Notes: a model not told the origin generated them from the letters alone. 64,000 bases of DNA from Diphasiastrum complanatum (GCA_029204225.1 CM055115.1:8002575-8066574), one strand, 5' to 3'; shown: positions 1 to 17,385, numbered from the stretch's first letter. Numbers and translations are program-made.

Positions 1-552
1 AAAAAATCGACAAGTTATTCACTTGTTGACTATTCAAAGAGCACTACTTTATGCCAAAAATAAAAATGGCGATCGTTCAAGCATCTATTCCAAACAATCC
101 TTCATGGAGCAACGGTACAATTGACCTCAAAGAAACTGCAATCAAAATTTTGCCAACATCATGTCTTCAAGAGACAACTATGACCAACAAACCTTTGATC
201 CATTCATTCACCTCCACCAGCACCCCCATATCTGACTCACACCTTACCACTTACCCTCATCTTCATCTCTTTACCGTTCATTCACACCTTGTGTTGTTTT
301 CATACCATATTCAACAACCCCCAAGCTCTTGTACATCATCCATTGAATCCTCAGCGTGGGCAATTGGGAATACAACCCATCAAAGAGTCAAAGCTTCTGG
401 AGACGCTCATACTTCTTCAAAGCTTCGTCTCCTACGGAACAACACTTTACAAAATGTTCCACATCTACAAGCTGCACTGACTTTGACTCCTCCCACACCA
501 TAAGGAGCAGGGTTCTTTCTATTGCCATTGGCGTGGGTCCGCCAATCCAATT
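1..552. other. Unassigned sequence, possibly the 3' internal end of a decayed LTR element
   Basis: I see no recognisable gene. Overlapping short open frames (up to 150 codons from position 51) have no domain I can identify. The stretch ends in a G-run followed directly by a TG-starting block, so it may be the last internal part of an old LTR retrotransposon. That reading rests on position alone. Confidence 0.25.
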
Positions 553-565
553 AGGGGGGGGATAA
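553..565 (+). other. Candidate polypurine tract
   Basis: An A plus eight G residues and GATAA lie directly before the TGTTAG start of the LTR candidate at 566. In LTR retrotransposons this purine run primes plus-strand DNA synthesis. The placement fits, but no matching second LTR is visible. Confidence 0.35.
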
Positions 566-1444
566 TGTTAGCAACAAAGTGAAATCAAAGTAAAATAAAA
601 CATCGTGGCATGTGTATTGTAAGTCCACTATGAGTACTTGTTAATAAACTCCTACCATGGCATGTGTGTTATAAGTCCATGGGTAGAAACCTAAAAAAAA
701 TCCTAAACTTCTAAGTTAGAAAACTTAACTTAGAGAACTTAAACTTAGAAACTTAAGCTTAGAAAAATAAAAGGTTCTAAGTTTAGAGTCTTAGGCTTTC
801 TAAGTTAGAAGTTGAGAAGTTTAGAAGTCTTAGAATTGCAAGTTTTAGAAATTAATCCATAAGTTAGTAGAAGCTTATGGAAGGCCCTTCTTGCTATAAG
901 AAGAGAGGCATTTTCCCAACACTTTGAGATTATGCTAAATTGCTCTCTCTTGAGATTATCATTCCATTTCTCTGTGTTCCCATTGGAAGGTGCATAGCTT
1001 GAGGGAAGGTGCTCGAACCTCCTCTTGCCTCCATTCATTGGTTTTTATTGTGGCATGCTTTTAATTGCTTATTGTTTAGTATTAGCCGCAAGTCATATTT
1101 CCTAATCCCTTTTGGGTGTTAAGTAGGATTTAGTCCTCTTGCTAGTTGGGAAGCTTTAGCAAGATTTTATTTCATTGATCCTTGCTAGTTGGGTAAGCCT
1201 TGGCAAGTTTATTTTGTTTATTGGATATTGGCTAGTTGGGTACCGCCTTAGCCACACCTTAGTTAGTTTTATTTCCGTTCCGAACACCAGTTGGAAAAGC
1301 CTTGGTGCTCCCTCCTTGTTTATGTTTTATTCATAGTTGAAAGCTTGTAAAACTTAGAAGGTGGACTACCGGTTCTACCACTATACTACTCACGAACCTC
1401 TTCTTAGACCTAGCCACCGTAGTGGAGTAGAAATATTTCCAACA
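566..1444 (+). repeat. Candidate solo or shared LTR (879 bp)
   Basis: The block starts TGTTAGC and ends TTCCAACA, giving TG...CA ends. A purine tract precedes it and a decayed tRNA-Asp-like primer site follows it. It contains repeated AACTTAGA-type words (660-830) and repeated 'gctagttggg..agcc(t)tggc' phrases (1140-1320). Having both a purine tract upstream and a primer site downstream would suit an LTR shared between two tandem elements. No second copy lies in the window, so this is inferred from boundary motifs only. Confidence 0.4.
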
Positions 1445-1463
1445 TTTGGGCATCATTGGCCGC
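1445..1463 (+). other. Decayed primer-binding site, tRNA-Asp-like
   Basis: TTTGGGCATCATTGGCCG follows the CA end of the LTR candidate. It resembles the TTGGCGTCGTTGCCGGGG-type site typical of Athila/Tat Gypsy elements. The differences include CG-to-CA changes, as expected of deaminated methylcytosine. A less decayed version occurs at 5331-5350. Confidence 0.35.
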
Positions 1464-1975
1464 TTTCTAAGTTTTTTCCTACATAGCTTACCTTGTTTTC
1501 ATTTTTACTAACGTGCTTAGTGTATGCTTGCCTGCTATTTTCCTTCACACTACAGCACAAGACTTCTCTCCAGGTCCTACACGAGCTGCTGAGCAACCTA
1601 TCAAGGCCGGGGGAAGCAACAAAAGTGTCAACTTGGGCATTTTCTTTGAAAGAGTGACCCAAGTGACATTTTTTTCCGACAATTCATATATATTAGAATT
1701 CATCGGAGCTGTCTGCAGCCAAACAAAACATCATCTTTCATCCTACCACCTCTGCGATTTCTGACCCTGTTCAGATTTTTCAAAAACCCACTGTTTTACT
1801 GTCAAAATCCTTTGTTTTTCACCCCAAATCTTTGTGTCAAAATTCGCCGGCTTCATTGAGGCTAGATCTATGAAAGATCAGTTCTCCAGCAGCTCCGCGA
1901 ATTCAGAGATTTAGCTTGTTTTCTGCCAGAAAAATAACTTTTTCCGCTATTATCATTGTCTGTCAGCAAACTACC
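1464..1975. other. Unassigned, possible LTR-element leader
   Basis: No gene is recognised. The position just after a primer-binding-like site suggests the untranslated leader of an LTR element. Short open frames here carry no recognisable domain. Confidence 0.25.
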
Positions 1976-2510
1976 TATCAGAATTTGTGAACCATACCAA
2001 TTGACTTAAAACATAGGTCAACAATGTCTGTGATTGTAGGAATGATATAGCTGGCAATGACCAACAATCAAATCCGAACTCCATCCAAATTCATCGCGCA
2101 GTGTTCGCATCAGGTGATCGCGTTTCATTCACGAAGAGGTCACGAATCTCCATCAGTGGGGCACGATTTCTATACATCCTCTGCAAATTCTGTCCTTTAC
2201 AAAAAAAATCCAAAAAAATTAAAAAATCCATATTTTATCAGTAAAAACTCTCTATCAAATTCGCGGGACCATACTACAAAAATCGTCCACAACTGCACGA
2301 TTCTCTATACATCCTCTTGTAAATTCTGTCCTTTACAAAAAAAATTCAAAAATCCATATTTTTTCACTGACAACTCTCTATCAGAATTTGCGGATCATAC
2401 CACGAAATCGTTCACAGTCTGCACGATTTCTATACATCTTCTGCGAATTTTGTCCTATACAAAAATCCAAAAAAATTAAAAATTCATATTTTGTCATTCC
2501 AAAATGCTTT
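1976..2510 (+). repeat. Degenerate tandem repeat, about 125-136 bp unit
   Basis: The phrase CTATCAGAATTTG followed by GGATCATACC, then GCACGATTTCTATACATC and TTCTGTCCTTTACAAAAA, recurs in order. Its TATACATC landmarks lie near 2171, 2307 and 2432, and a partial unit begins near 1976. The units differ by substitutions and A-run length. The 140-codon open frame across it is a by-product of the repeat. Confidence 0.7.
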
Positions 2511-4158
2511 GAAAAATATTGCTGAGTAAATCTTTTCCAGCAAGAGAAAATGTTTGGTGTCCTATTTATTCACAGAATCTAAACTGCTAATGAGTGCCCC
2601 CAACTAAAAACCCATTTCCCATTAGCACCCAGACCTATGTCTCATCATTACTGCCCCTTCACTCCACAACAATCTATGCCACTACTAGGAGTTTATCAAC
2701 CACGACCATCTGCACCCAATCAATTCCAACCACGCCAACAGTTTGTCGTTAATCAACTCGCTTCACAACCAGCTGTCTATATATATATATATATAACATC
2801 TTGTTTTGGCATGCATAGGGTTAAAATTGCATTTTAGGGTTAGATTGAGGGTGATTTTGCCTAATTTGAGTGGATCTCTTGTTTGAAATCTAATTTGATT
2901 GTTGAGCAGGGATAGCTATTCAGATCACAATTCCTTAAGATCCATTTCGATCTGACAAATAAAAAAAACAACAAAAATCGGTCAATTTTGCCAATTTTGA
3001 GCAAAAAGGAGACAAAATCGTCATTAGATCTGATAACTTTTTATCCTCTGATAAAAAACCTTCACCGAGTTTCAAGAAGCTTCGGTTTCATTCACATATT
3101 CTTCATATGAACGGCGAAGATTTATTCCCAGCAGATTTGCAAAAACATCTGAAAAATCACAAAAAACCATCAAAACCCTAAAAAATACAAAAAAAAAAAA
3201 CTCTCGTCCGATTCACTATGCATAGCTGTCATTCAGATCTATCTACTGCCAGTTCAACAAAGAATAATACCAAAAATAGAAGGCCAAAGTGATTGTTCAT
3301 CTAGTTGTTGGTAACCTTTTGTGGAAAATTCACACCTTTCTACAAAAATATCAGTTCTCTAAGAAGAACCTTCATCTAAATCTTTGCCAGAGTTTGTTTC
3401 AGTCCCACTTACTAATTATGATAACCAGTAAGTTGCGCGAAGGTTTTCCAAAAGATCAGTTTGTCATATTGTCATATTTTTGTTAAAAAAGTCTTCTTTT
3501 TACAAAAATATCAATATTCTTCATCAGATCTTTTGCCGAGTTTTCTAAGAATTCTAAATATAATAAATTCTCATTTGTGAGTTTGACGAAGATTAGATCT
3601 ATCAGTATCTTCCAAAAATTCCATTTTTACTCTCGACAAGTTATAGAAACCCCATTTTTTTGTCAAAAAGAACTTTCGCCAGATCTACCACATATTTATT
3701 TGTGTCAGATTTTTCCACTATAAAGTCGGCAATTAATTTTACCATAATTGTTAATAAACAGCCTGATCAGTGATTTTTACCAAATATAGTAGTGAAGAAC
3801 ATTTGTCAAATCAATCTTCGTCCAGAAAACCTTCGCCAATATTATTTTTAGGTGTTACCAGATCTAGCCTCTGACAAATTTCTGATCCATTCTGATAGAA
3901 ATTCTGAAAAATCTTTGTTAGAATATTCTGGTGAAGATTTTTCTAACGGATTACATGATGTTCGTGTGAGCTATGGGGGACTGTATCATTCAATTTGAAT
4001 ATGGAGGAATCAAAACTTAGAAAGAGGATTTCCCCATTGCTCCATTGACAACACATTCAAAAGTCAAAGAGAGTGCATAAATTCTGTCAAATGAGCTAGC
4101 AAGGAAAGCTACTTTTTCCTTACTAAGTTGGTATGAAGAAAGTTCAACCTTTGATCTT
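2511..4158. other. AT-rich sequence without a recognised gene
   Basis: It holds a short (TA)n run at about 2778-2795. Scattered variants of a phrase like TTCGCCAGATCT / TTTGCCGAGTTTT appear near 3060, 3370, 3530, 3670 and 3830, suggesting a very old, diverged repeat array. No exon, RNA gene or transposase motif was seen. Confidence 0.4.
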
Positions 4159-4395
4159 ATGACAAATACCGAAAGTGCCCCAACGAATATTGCATGTTAT
4201 CGTGCCGCCGAACTGCACCAAGGAACGTTGAACAACCAAAAAGAAGTTCCAAAATCCAGATTTACCGAAAAAGACAATATTAGAAGGTCAACAAGATTGC
4301 AGACTGGCCGACGAGCGAAGTCAAAGCCCAGCGTCTCCCCAACAGATTTTACGGCAACGAGAATAAAAACATGGTTGAGTCAGCATAAGACTTAG
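4159..4395 (+). other. Short basic ORF, unknown
   Basis: A 78-codon frame starts with ATG and has a basic stretch (RRSTRLQTGRRAKSK, about residues 41-55) and no cysteine or histidine cluster. The basic tail could be the remains of an integrase or gag C-terminus of the surrounding LTR debris. I cannot assign it, and it may be chance. Confidence 0.15.
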
Positions 4396-4569
4396 ATCTA
4401 TCAATAATATAATGTCAGACACCCTCAAATGGTGCACTGTACTCGTAAGCCAAAGGCGTGAGAAGTAGAGATAGATCTAAAATACCGATGGGCCAAAATG
4501 TGAAAGGACCCAAGTAGTTCTAAAATGTAATTTGGCTTTCAAACTTTTATGATAGTCAAGTTATTATGG

Positions 4570-4660
4570 CACATGGTTTTTGGGTGAACCAAAAACCCTA
4601 ACCCTAACTTTGTCTATAAGTAGGAATGTGACATCATTTTGTAATCACTTTTCATTTGCA

Positions 4661-4751
<91 letters not shown>

Positions 4752-5326
4752 AAAGCCTCCTCCTCCTACCTTTTTTTTTTATGTGAAGTCCTCCTTTTTT
4801 GTCATTGTATGTTTGCTTGTGGATTAATGAATGCTTGAATGTGTTTCCTAATCATGCTATCACAATAAAGAAGATCATTAGCACAAGCTTTCATCCTTAG
4901 AATCCACAAAAACACCCAATTATAAAATAGGAGTTAGATATCATCATTAAGATCCATTACGTATCTTATTTCCATTGCACCCCTCCCTTGAGAAGACAAG
5001 CCTCAAGAGGAGAAGATTTAGTGCTCAAAGAGTCTAAATAATCCAAGAAAGGCCAAGATCCAAGAAGTGGATCATCATACATCAAAACCCCAAAAGACTC
5101 AAGAAGAGTGTCAAGCACCACATCTCCAAACTGAGCCATTCCACCATTAGATCTCATGCCAAGGTTGACACCCTTAGTAGGTTCAATTTTCATTTAGATT
5201 CGTAGTTTAACCCTCTCCCCATTGGATTGAAGCCCGTACTACACGACGACTCACCTGGTTGGAGATCCAAACCCCGACCTTGCTCTCTAGATCCGACCGA
5301 TTAGGGAGGCACGAAAGGGTCCAACA
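4570..5326 (+). repeat. LTR-like block with TATA box and GA tract
   Basis: It has a promoter-like TCTATAAGTAGG at about 4613, a long GA tract, and a CCAACA end at 5326 followed by a tRNA-Asp-type primer site. These are the parts of a 5' LTR of a Tat/Athila-like Gypsy element, whose integrase remains lie just downstream. The left boundary is not visible and is a guess. Confidence 0.4.
4664..4748 (+). repeat. (GA)n microsatellite
   Basis: About 85 bp of uninterrupted GA dinucleotides lie just downstream of the TATA-like motif of the LTR-like block. Confidence 0.98.
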
Positions 5327-5330
5327 TTTT

Positions 5331-5350
5331 TTTAGCGTCGTTGCCGGGAA
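5331..5350 (+). other. Primer-binding site, tRNA-Asp type
   Basis: TTTAGCGTCGTTGCCGGGA follows the CCAACA LTR end after a T-run. It matches the primer site typical of Tat/Athila Gypsy elements apart from single changes. In those elements it anneals the tRNA that primes minus-strand DNA synthesis. Confidence 0.6.
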
Positions 5351-5477
5351 GACGGTGGTAAGCTACTGTTTAGATGGATTTTAGTTTGCATTCTGCTTGA
5401 ATTTTTCTTGCATTTTCACAGGGGCAGAACCATATCGTGCTGCAGAATCATGATTCCACAGTGAAGATCGATCCCGA

Positions 5478-6245
5478 TGACGTGGGGCATTGACTATGTC
5501 GGTCCTATTCATCCAACAACCCATGGCTTGCAAGTTTGATATATCATTGTAGCCACTAACTACTTGACCAAATGGGTGGAAGCCAAGGTTGTAAGAAAGG
5601 CTGATCTCTACTACCAAAGTCCTATATGAGAACGTCTTAGTTCGTTTTGGGTGCCCATTAGAACTCGTGAGTGATCGCGGAATACATTTCCTAAACGAGA
5701 CTATCACTCACCTGTTATCCTCTTATCTGGTTGTCCATAGGAAGAGTACCCCCTATTACCCACGTTGTAACGAATAGGCAAAATCATCAATTAAGATTCT
5801 CTACGAGATTATCACGAAGATGGTTGAAGCTTCACGATCTGATTGGGAACACAAGCTTCATGCAGCTCTATGGGCTTTCAGAACCACATTCAAAGTGAGC
5901 ACTGGACAAATCCCATTTCAAATGGTAAACGGACAAGAAGCCGTATTGCTTCCTAAGTTTGTTGTTTGGAATCATACAGAGGAATCAACCAAGAGGAGAT
6001 TGAAAAACCTTTTTCAACTTCATGAAACTCGCTTCCTAGCGCTTCACGTCCTAGCTATGGAAAAATAGTGACGGAAGGCCTGGCATGATCACCATATCAA
6101 AACCAAGGATCTCGTCAAGGGAGAATTGACATTGTTATCCAACGCCAAGGCTCACAAAGGCAAGCTTAAGTTTCAGGGAGAGGGACCATATAGAGTAGTA
6201 GAGATCTGACCTAATGGCAACAATTTGCTAGACACACCCATTAAT
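5478..6245 (+). pseudogene. Broken Ty3/Gypsy integrase
   Basis: Conceptual translation in shifting frames gives the opening of an integrase core (WGIDYVGPIHPTTHG, around 5482). A 'LTKWVEA' stretch follows, then the 'RKSTPYYP' region near 5740. The region ATGVSTGQ-like to 'PFQMVNGQEAV' is open at 5820-6068. The tail after that (DLVKG...GPYRVVEI near 6110-6210) matches the C-terminal 'GPYEV' region of Gypsy integrases. The open part runs in one frame; the rest has several frameshifts and stops. Gag, protease, RT and RNase H are missing between the primer site at 5331 and here, so this is an internally deleted Tat/Athila-like relic. Confidence 0.75.
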
Positions 6246-7084
6246 GGCAGCCGATGTTCAACTCAAAGATGTGCCAGAACCACCATCCATGTCATCTTCT
6301 TCAGCTCAAGATAAACTATCAACACCCCATTAGATATCCTAGGTAGGAGTAGCCTGTAGGATTAGATATTTGTCCATTAGATAGCTGGTAGGATTTTTTA
6401 GTAGTTTAGATTGGTATCCATAGGAGTTAGAAGTTAGATCCTTAGTGTTTTGATTAAGTTTAGAATAGTTAGATAAATTGGATAGCTAGATCAAAGGTTA
6501 GAATAAATTAATACTACTTAGCCAGTTAGATCAGCCTTTTACTAGGTGGTTTTAGTTTAGAAAGGTCGAGTAGGCAGATTAGCTTGCTTAGATAGTTTCT
6601 GTGTGGTTAAATATGTTAGAATGTCCTATGAAGATAGTGTTTCAAATAGATGACCCCATTCAGATAGATCAAGCCCCGTAGATTAGGGTAGTTACCGACC
6701 GAGACCCTTAAATAGATCTGGAAATGTAAGTTAGATCAGGTTTGATTCTCTTAGTTAGTTAATCCTAGTTCAGTCCATCAGTCAGGAGTAGTTAGCTTAG
6801 TTAATCTAGGTAACATTTAGATTAGGTAGAAACGGATAGTTAGTCAAGAAAATCTTAGAATAGACCGACCCCTAGGGTAGATGTAAACTAGGGTAGATAG
6901 TTAGATAGCCCAGATAGAATGCTAGGTTAGCCAGTAGAGTAGATTAGCTTAGTTTAGCCTCGGGTAGAAGGTTTAGGTGATTTAGATAAGTTAGAATAGA
7001 TTTTATTGTAGATCAACCCGGTTAAATTAAGAAGTTGCCCCATAGGTGATAACTTTCAGAATAGGTAGTAACTGGCTAGGTATG
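6246..7084. other. C-poor low-complexity stretch rich in TTAGAT words
   Basis: The sequence is dominated by short words such as TTAGAT, GTTAG and TAGGT with few C residues, without a fixed period. It follows the integrase relic and may be its degenerate 3' non-coding part. No gene is seen. Confidence 0.4.
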
Positions 7085-7524
7085 CTAGCAAGTACCTGTG
7101 AAACCTTGTATACAATACATCCCACCTTGTATAAATTGTCGTGCCTTGTACAAAACCAGTGTGAAAAACCCAGCCTTACTCACCCTCTCTCATTTTCCTT
7201 GTACAAATGCCCAGAGTTACTCTGAACGGTCTGTAAAAAGCCAAATTGCCACTTTGAGCAGTCACCATCCTTATCATTGTTGTCCTTTGTTGCACTTCAA
7301 TATATGATCAAACATGTCCAGGGAAATTTCAGCCGAAACACAAATTAGGCTCATTCTTTGACGAAAACTGTTATTTTTAGTAAACAATGGGCAGTTAATC
7401 GGGAAACAGATTGTGCACAGTGCAAGCATTGCTGATTTGACATTGATTGGACCACTTTCCAAAAATGACAATGGGCGAGTTATAGTTTCTCTATATATAT
7501 GAGGGCAAATTATCTCATTTTCAC
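7085..7524. other. Unassigned spacer with CCTTGTACAAA motifs
   Basis: The phrase CCTTGTA(T/C)A(A/C) recurs four times between about 7100 and 7205. Nothing else is recognised. TCTATATATGAGGGC near 7492 is TATA-box-like and could be a promoter for the repeat and ORF cluster that follow. Confidence 0.3.
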
Positions 7525-7800
7525 TTGATTACTCGCGTTCATTACTCGCGCTATTACTCACGCTATTACTCACCTACGGTACATTACTTGTGCTCAGCTC
7601 TTTACTCGCCTTCTGAGACCATTACTCGCGCTCGAATCTTTACTCACCCCCTTGTGTTTACTCACGCCTCTGTTTTATTTCTCGCCCTACTAATTACTCG
7701 CCGGCGGCACATTACTCGCCTACAGTACATTACTCGCCTACCATACATTACTCACCTATAGTACATAACTCACTCTCAGCACATTACTCGCCCTCAGACC
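7525..7800 (+). repeat. Irregular ATTACTCGC minisatellite
   Basis: The word ATTACTC(G/A)C, with variants, recurs around fifteen to twenty times in 280 bp. Spacing alternates between roughly 9-12 and 18-22 bp. It ends about 30 bp before the ATG of the coiled-coil ORF cluster, so it probably lies in its 5' leader. Confidence 0.85.
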
Positions 7801-7828
7801 CTATCCATCATTGTACCAGTTTTCACCA

Positions 7829-8986
7829 ATGGCACCGAAACGTCGTCTTTCGGGCGCCACTGCCCCACCTGGTCAACGAGTCCAAGTCACTCGAAGCGTC
7901 GCCACACCTTTCGCGGACCCAGCCATACCCAAGCGTTTATGGATATGTTCAATGATTCCAACTCGTTGGGCCCAGATGGAATTTTTGAGATGCCCAAGAG
8001 TCCAGGACCCTTTGATACCCAATCCCCTAGAAAAGGATTTGAACAGTTCCATAATAATTCTACTGTTTTTGATGAAAATTTTCAGATCAATCAGCAAGAT
8101 CAAGCCGAAGTAGCACCAGACACCATCAGGGTCACTCATGCTGTTCCATCTCCAAAGCAGTTCAATGCCACGGTGCTAGAAGGATTTGAAGAACATGATG
8201 TTTTTGAAGAAGAAGAACCGGCCAGACACCAGAGCCAAATCAACACAATTTCCACAAGTGCTGCTCCTGTTGTTCCTGCTACAACCCAAGTGGATTCTGG
8301 TGACGCATTAGGTTTAGTCTCAAACCTTGCACGAGTGATCCAGACCATGTCTGATGAAAGAAAGACATGGATAAATGAATATCAGAGCTGGGTATCGAGA
8401 ATACACTGATAAATTCCAAAAGGTTATTCAGTTGAATCATGAGCTCAAGATTGCCAAGCAACATGAGGCAAAATCTGAAGCTGAACTCAAGAAAGCCCAA
8501 CAAACAGCTGATGCTCTTGAAGGCTATGTGGGAACTCTTCAAGATGCATTGACAACCGCACAAGATCAAGTGGACAAAGCGGTCCAAGATGCTAAACAAT
8601 AGGTCCTGCTGCTGGCTAGTCAATTGGATATGGCCGAGCTTGAATGCGAACGTCTTCAAGGTGAATTGGATGCGACCACCCTTGAACACGATTCTTATCT
8701 ACAAACCCAAGTTCCTGATTGTCCAGTCACACCGGACGAAATCAGATACCTATTCAGGAAAGTTGAAACCTACCGCACTTCATTGGTAGATTTTCAAAAA
8801 AAATATGACAAACCCAAATGTACGGCAACCACTAAGTTGGCAAAGGCTAGAGCAATCATCAAAGATTATGAAAAGGCAGCCTCTCAAGTGTTGGAAGCCG
8901 GCCCTCAGATCCCAGTTCCTGTGATGCCGCAGTTCTCGCCTCAACACCAAGACAGGGAGGCACGGATACAAGGCTGGACGGGCTAG
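7829..8986 (+). pseudogene. Broken coiled-coil ORF, possible gag-like protein
   Basis: The frame opens at ATG 7829 with a basic N-terminus (MAPKRRLSG). It shifts near 7930 into a frame containing MDMFNDSN and an acidic region. It shifts again near 8400 and passes an in-frame TAG after DAKQ near 8602. From about 8375 to 8900 the heptad-rich, charged sequence (KSEAELKKAQQTADALEGY, ELECERLQGELDATTLEHD) predicts a coiled coil. Joined across the breaks it would exceed 370 residues. I recognise no named family. Size, coiled coil, leader repeat and LTR-like block downstream suggest the gag-like ORF of a large non-autonomous LTR element, but this is inference. The reading frames are clearly broken. 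Confidence 0.45.
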
Positions 8987-9113
8987 AAATCCAAGATATA
9001 CCAGACGTTAGGCCACAGAATAAAGTCCATCCACATCGAGGCCTAGGCCTTTGCTTCAAAAAGTCATCACCATCGAGGACTAGATCCGAACATTTCTACA
9101 ACAACATTCTCAT

Positions 9114-9753
9114 ATGTCTTCGAGGGGTGGATGGGTAATCAAATTCAAGACCTCTGAGATAGAGGAGTGCAAAGAGTTGGACAAGCTACCAGCATTGGGA
9201 GAGCAGCCGACATGGAGAACAACCGTATTTGAAAAGACTCAAGATTCTATCAGAAGTTACGTTGCCAGCCCTCGCCAATTGCGAGTAGATCCTTACTACT
9301 TGCCGATGCCAAGACGCAATAAATGGAAAGATTTGGGGATTCCATTGGATCAAATCAGTATCCATACCCCAAATTGGCCCATAATTCATGAGATTTACAA
9401 TTGGCAGATATCCATTGATTTTAACAGGGCCTTACAATTTTATGCGACCGATCGTTAGGCAATCTGCACATTTTGCGAACGATTTGACAATGTTGACGTT
9501 CGTAGCAACAAGGTGGGATGATTGCCTTCCCCTATCGGCTTTCGATCCAAATAAACCAATGGCGTCCGATAGTGTTCAAGATCAATTGCCACTTGCCAGA
9601 TTATACTATCATGCTGCGATGCTGGGGGGACAATGGGAATCAAGATTTATGGCATGGACCACGTCGAAATGGATTGCCCGAGCGAATAAGTGCTTCCTAC
9701 CGCACAAGAAAGACTTCAATACGGTGCGTCTGGAATTCATGGAAAAGGTGTAG
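9114..9753 (+). pseudogene. Broken ORF downstream of the coiled-coil ORF, unknown
   Basis: Two overlapping frames (9114-9458 and 9388-9753) look like one protein split by a frameshift near 9440. The first contains YYLPMPRRNKWKDLGIP and ends in an aromatic-rich stretch. The second runs through ARLYYHAAMLGGQW and MAWTTSKWIARANK. Both look protein-like in composition and may continue the ORF at 7829-8986 after the stop at 8986. No catalytic motif, zinc knuckle or known domain is visible, so I give no function. Confidence 0.35.
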
Positions 9754-9894
9754 TATCATCTTATCAAAGTACGACGAGAGGCCAATCAGAGCCCCAAGTG
9801 AATTACTCTCAGAGCTGCCGTGGGACCGCCACCAGTTTTGGTGGGGAATACTGTTGGAGGGTTTGCGGATCCTAAGGCAACCCTAAACGTAGAT

Positions 9895-10693
9895 AATAAG
9901 TGAGATGGATTTGGCACCCTGCGTGTGTAAGTCCAACCCGATGATCACATAGTTATTTGATTAGTTACAAGTCAATAAAAAAACTTTAGGCCTTTTTGTG
10001 GGACTTTTAATGTCGCAGGCCTAAATGTCAAGTTAGTGAATAAAGTTGGGGTTTCCACCAAAATTCAATTTCAAAATGGTTCCCTCCAATTTTTGAATGG
10101 GATCCCACTCTTTTTCAAGTTTGAAAAGTTAGGGAGGTAGAAATGGGCCAATAGGATTTGAGGACAAGGCCCTCCTCTCCACTATTAATAGGGGCAAACT
10201 CGAGTTGCTCCTCATGTTCAAATCTTCATTACAATATAAGCAGATTGGCTCTCTTATGGAATGGACTTGTGAATGTCCTTGCTCTCTATCCTTTTTCCTC
10301 CATCTCTCATGCTTTTGTTGTAGTTGCTAATTTTTAGATTAGAATATTATTGGAATTGTATGTTCTTATGCTTTTTGTGAGAGAGAAAGGGTGAGGGAGA
10401 GAAGCAAGTATCTATCTCTTTGTGGATTGTTAGGGTTAATGGATGTAGTGTTAATGGATGTTAGAGTTAGATGTGGATCTTCCATACAGGCTGAATTTCG
10501 AGATATGCTATCTCTCTCACGGGATCGAACCTACACGTGACAACTAACTTCATCTCCTCGATGCTTGAGTGCTTGGATCAAAGTTGAGGATAGGCTAGGA
10601 AATAAACCCACTATATACATCAACCATGGTATAAGGACATCACTTTGGATAGACATTATTAATTATAAGTGAGAGATTTCCAAAGTTTCTACA
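9895..10693 (+). repeat. LTR-like block, decayed
   Basis: It follows the ORF cluster and contains a TATA-like CTATTAATAGG near 10180. It ends TTTCTACA directly before a sequence resembling the initiator tRNA-Met primer site. The left boundary is uncertain and no partner LTR is identified. Confidence 0.3.
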
Positions 10694-10707
10694 AGGTATT
10701 AGGGCAG
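10694..10707 (+). other. Decayed initiator tRNA-Met primer-binding site
   Basis: AGGTATTAGGGCAG resembles TGGTATCAGAGCCA with transitions (C-to-T, A-to-G). It sits directly after a CA end. Weak on its own. Confidence 0.25.

Positions 10708-13821
<3,114 letters not shown>

Positions 13822-13854
<33 letters not shown>
13822..13854 (+). repeat. (CT)n microsatellite
   Basis: A 33 bp run of CT dinucleotides. Confidence 0.95.
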
Positions 13855-16559
<2,705 letters not shown>

Positions 16560-17199
16560 CTCTTCAGATTGGTATCCCTGTGAATACTGGGAGGCTCATA
16601 TGATCTAGCATGGAACCGAGGGCTTACTACATATGATCCACAATAACTTAGAAACATGGATATGTAAGGAATTACCCAATTTGCTGTCGTGAGCCCAATA
16701 CACCATGTCTTTGCTACATATATAACTGTAGGAATGATTGGAGTGTCAAAGAGAAGACTCTTACTCTGCGTGCCCCATGTGTCTTCGAGAATAGTGCCAC
16801 TCCACTTTGACTAGGGAGGACCATCCTGTTCTTAATCCAATGGTGGCTGCATACGCTCATACCAAAGATAGGACCTATGAAGTTTACCCCTAGATATGTG
16901 AGGAAATTATCTCCAACCTTTGATAATCACATGTGAAAGCTTGCCTTTACATAAAAGTACAAGTCGTATCAAAGATCGGGTCTTTGGTCTTCTCTACATT
17001 GACCTTTAGTCCCTATCTCTATAAAAGGAGTGTAGAGTCAAGACCACCATCTTGACCAATAACCATCTTAAGTTCATCAATGTAGATATTGCTTAATGTA
17101 CATTGTACAAAACAACAAACTTCCGTGCTTCACTCATTTGTTGTTAGTATTTGATTGAGATTTGAGATGTGCCCTCAGGAGATATGAAACATCTCACCA

Positions 17200-17385
17200 A
17201 GGTTACTAGCCGATTCGAACTGGCCAGGTTGGTTCGAATCAGAAAATGGTTCGAACCCTGATTTTTTTTTTCAAAATGTTTTTTTGGCTTTTTTTTTTAA
17301 AGGTTCTAACTAGCTCTAGACAGTTCGAACAATTCGAACCGTGGTTCGAGGTTCGAACCACGATTTGTGCAACTTTGCACCTCAC
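17200..17385. mobile_element. Candidate MITE with GGTTCGAAC terminal words
   Basis: The block interrupts LINE H. Its ends carry repeated, mutually inverted words around TTCGAAC: GATTCGAACTGG, GGTTCGAATC and GGTTCGAACC on the left, and GTTCGAACAATTCGAACC and GGTTCGAACCACG on the right. A T-rich centre (17260-17300) lies between them. Inverted ends and an AT-rich core fit a non-autonomous DNA transposon. Target duplications were not resolved. Confidence 0.5.

Noticed and set aside
4570-4660. AACCCTAACCCTAAC as a telomere remnant
   Set aside because: Only about two units, within an LTR-like promoter block; too short to interpret.
17224-17375. Possible tRNA genes, because of GGTTCGAATC B-box-like words
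   Set aside because: No acceptor stem, anticodon arm or A-box at the right spacing; the words occur in inverted pairs, which fits a foldback element better.
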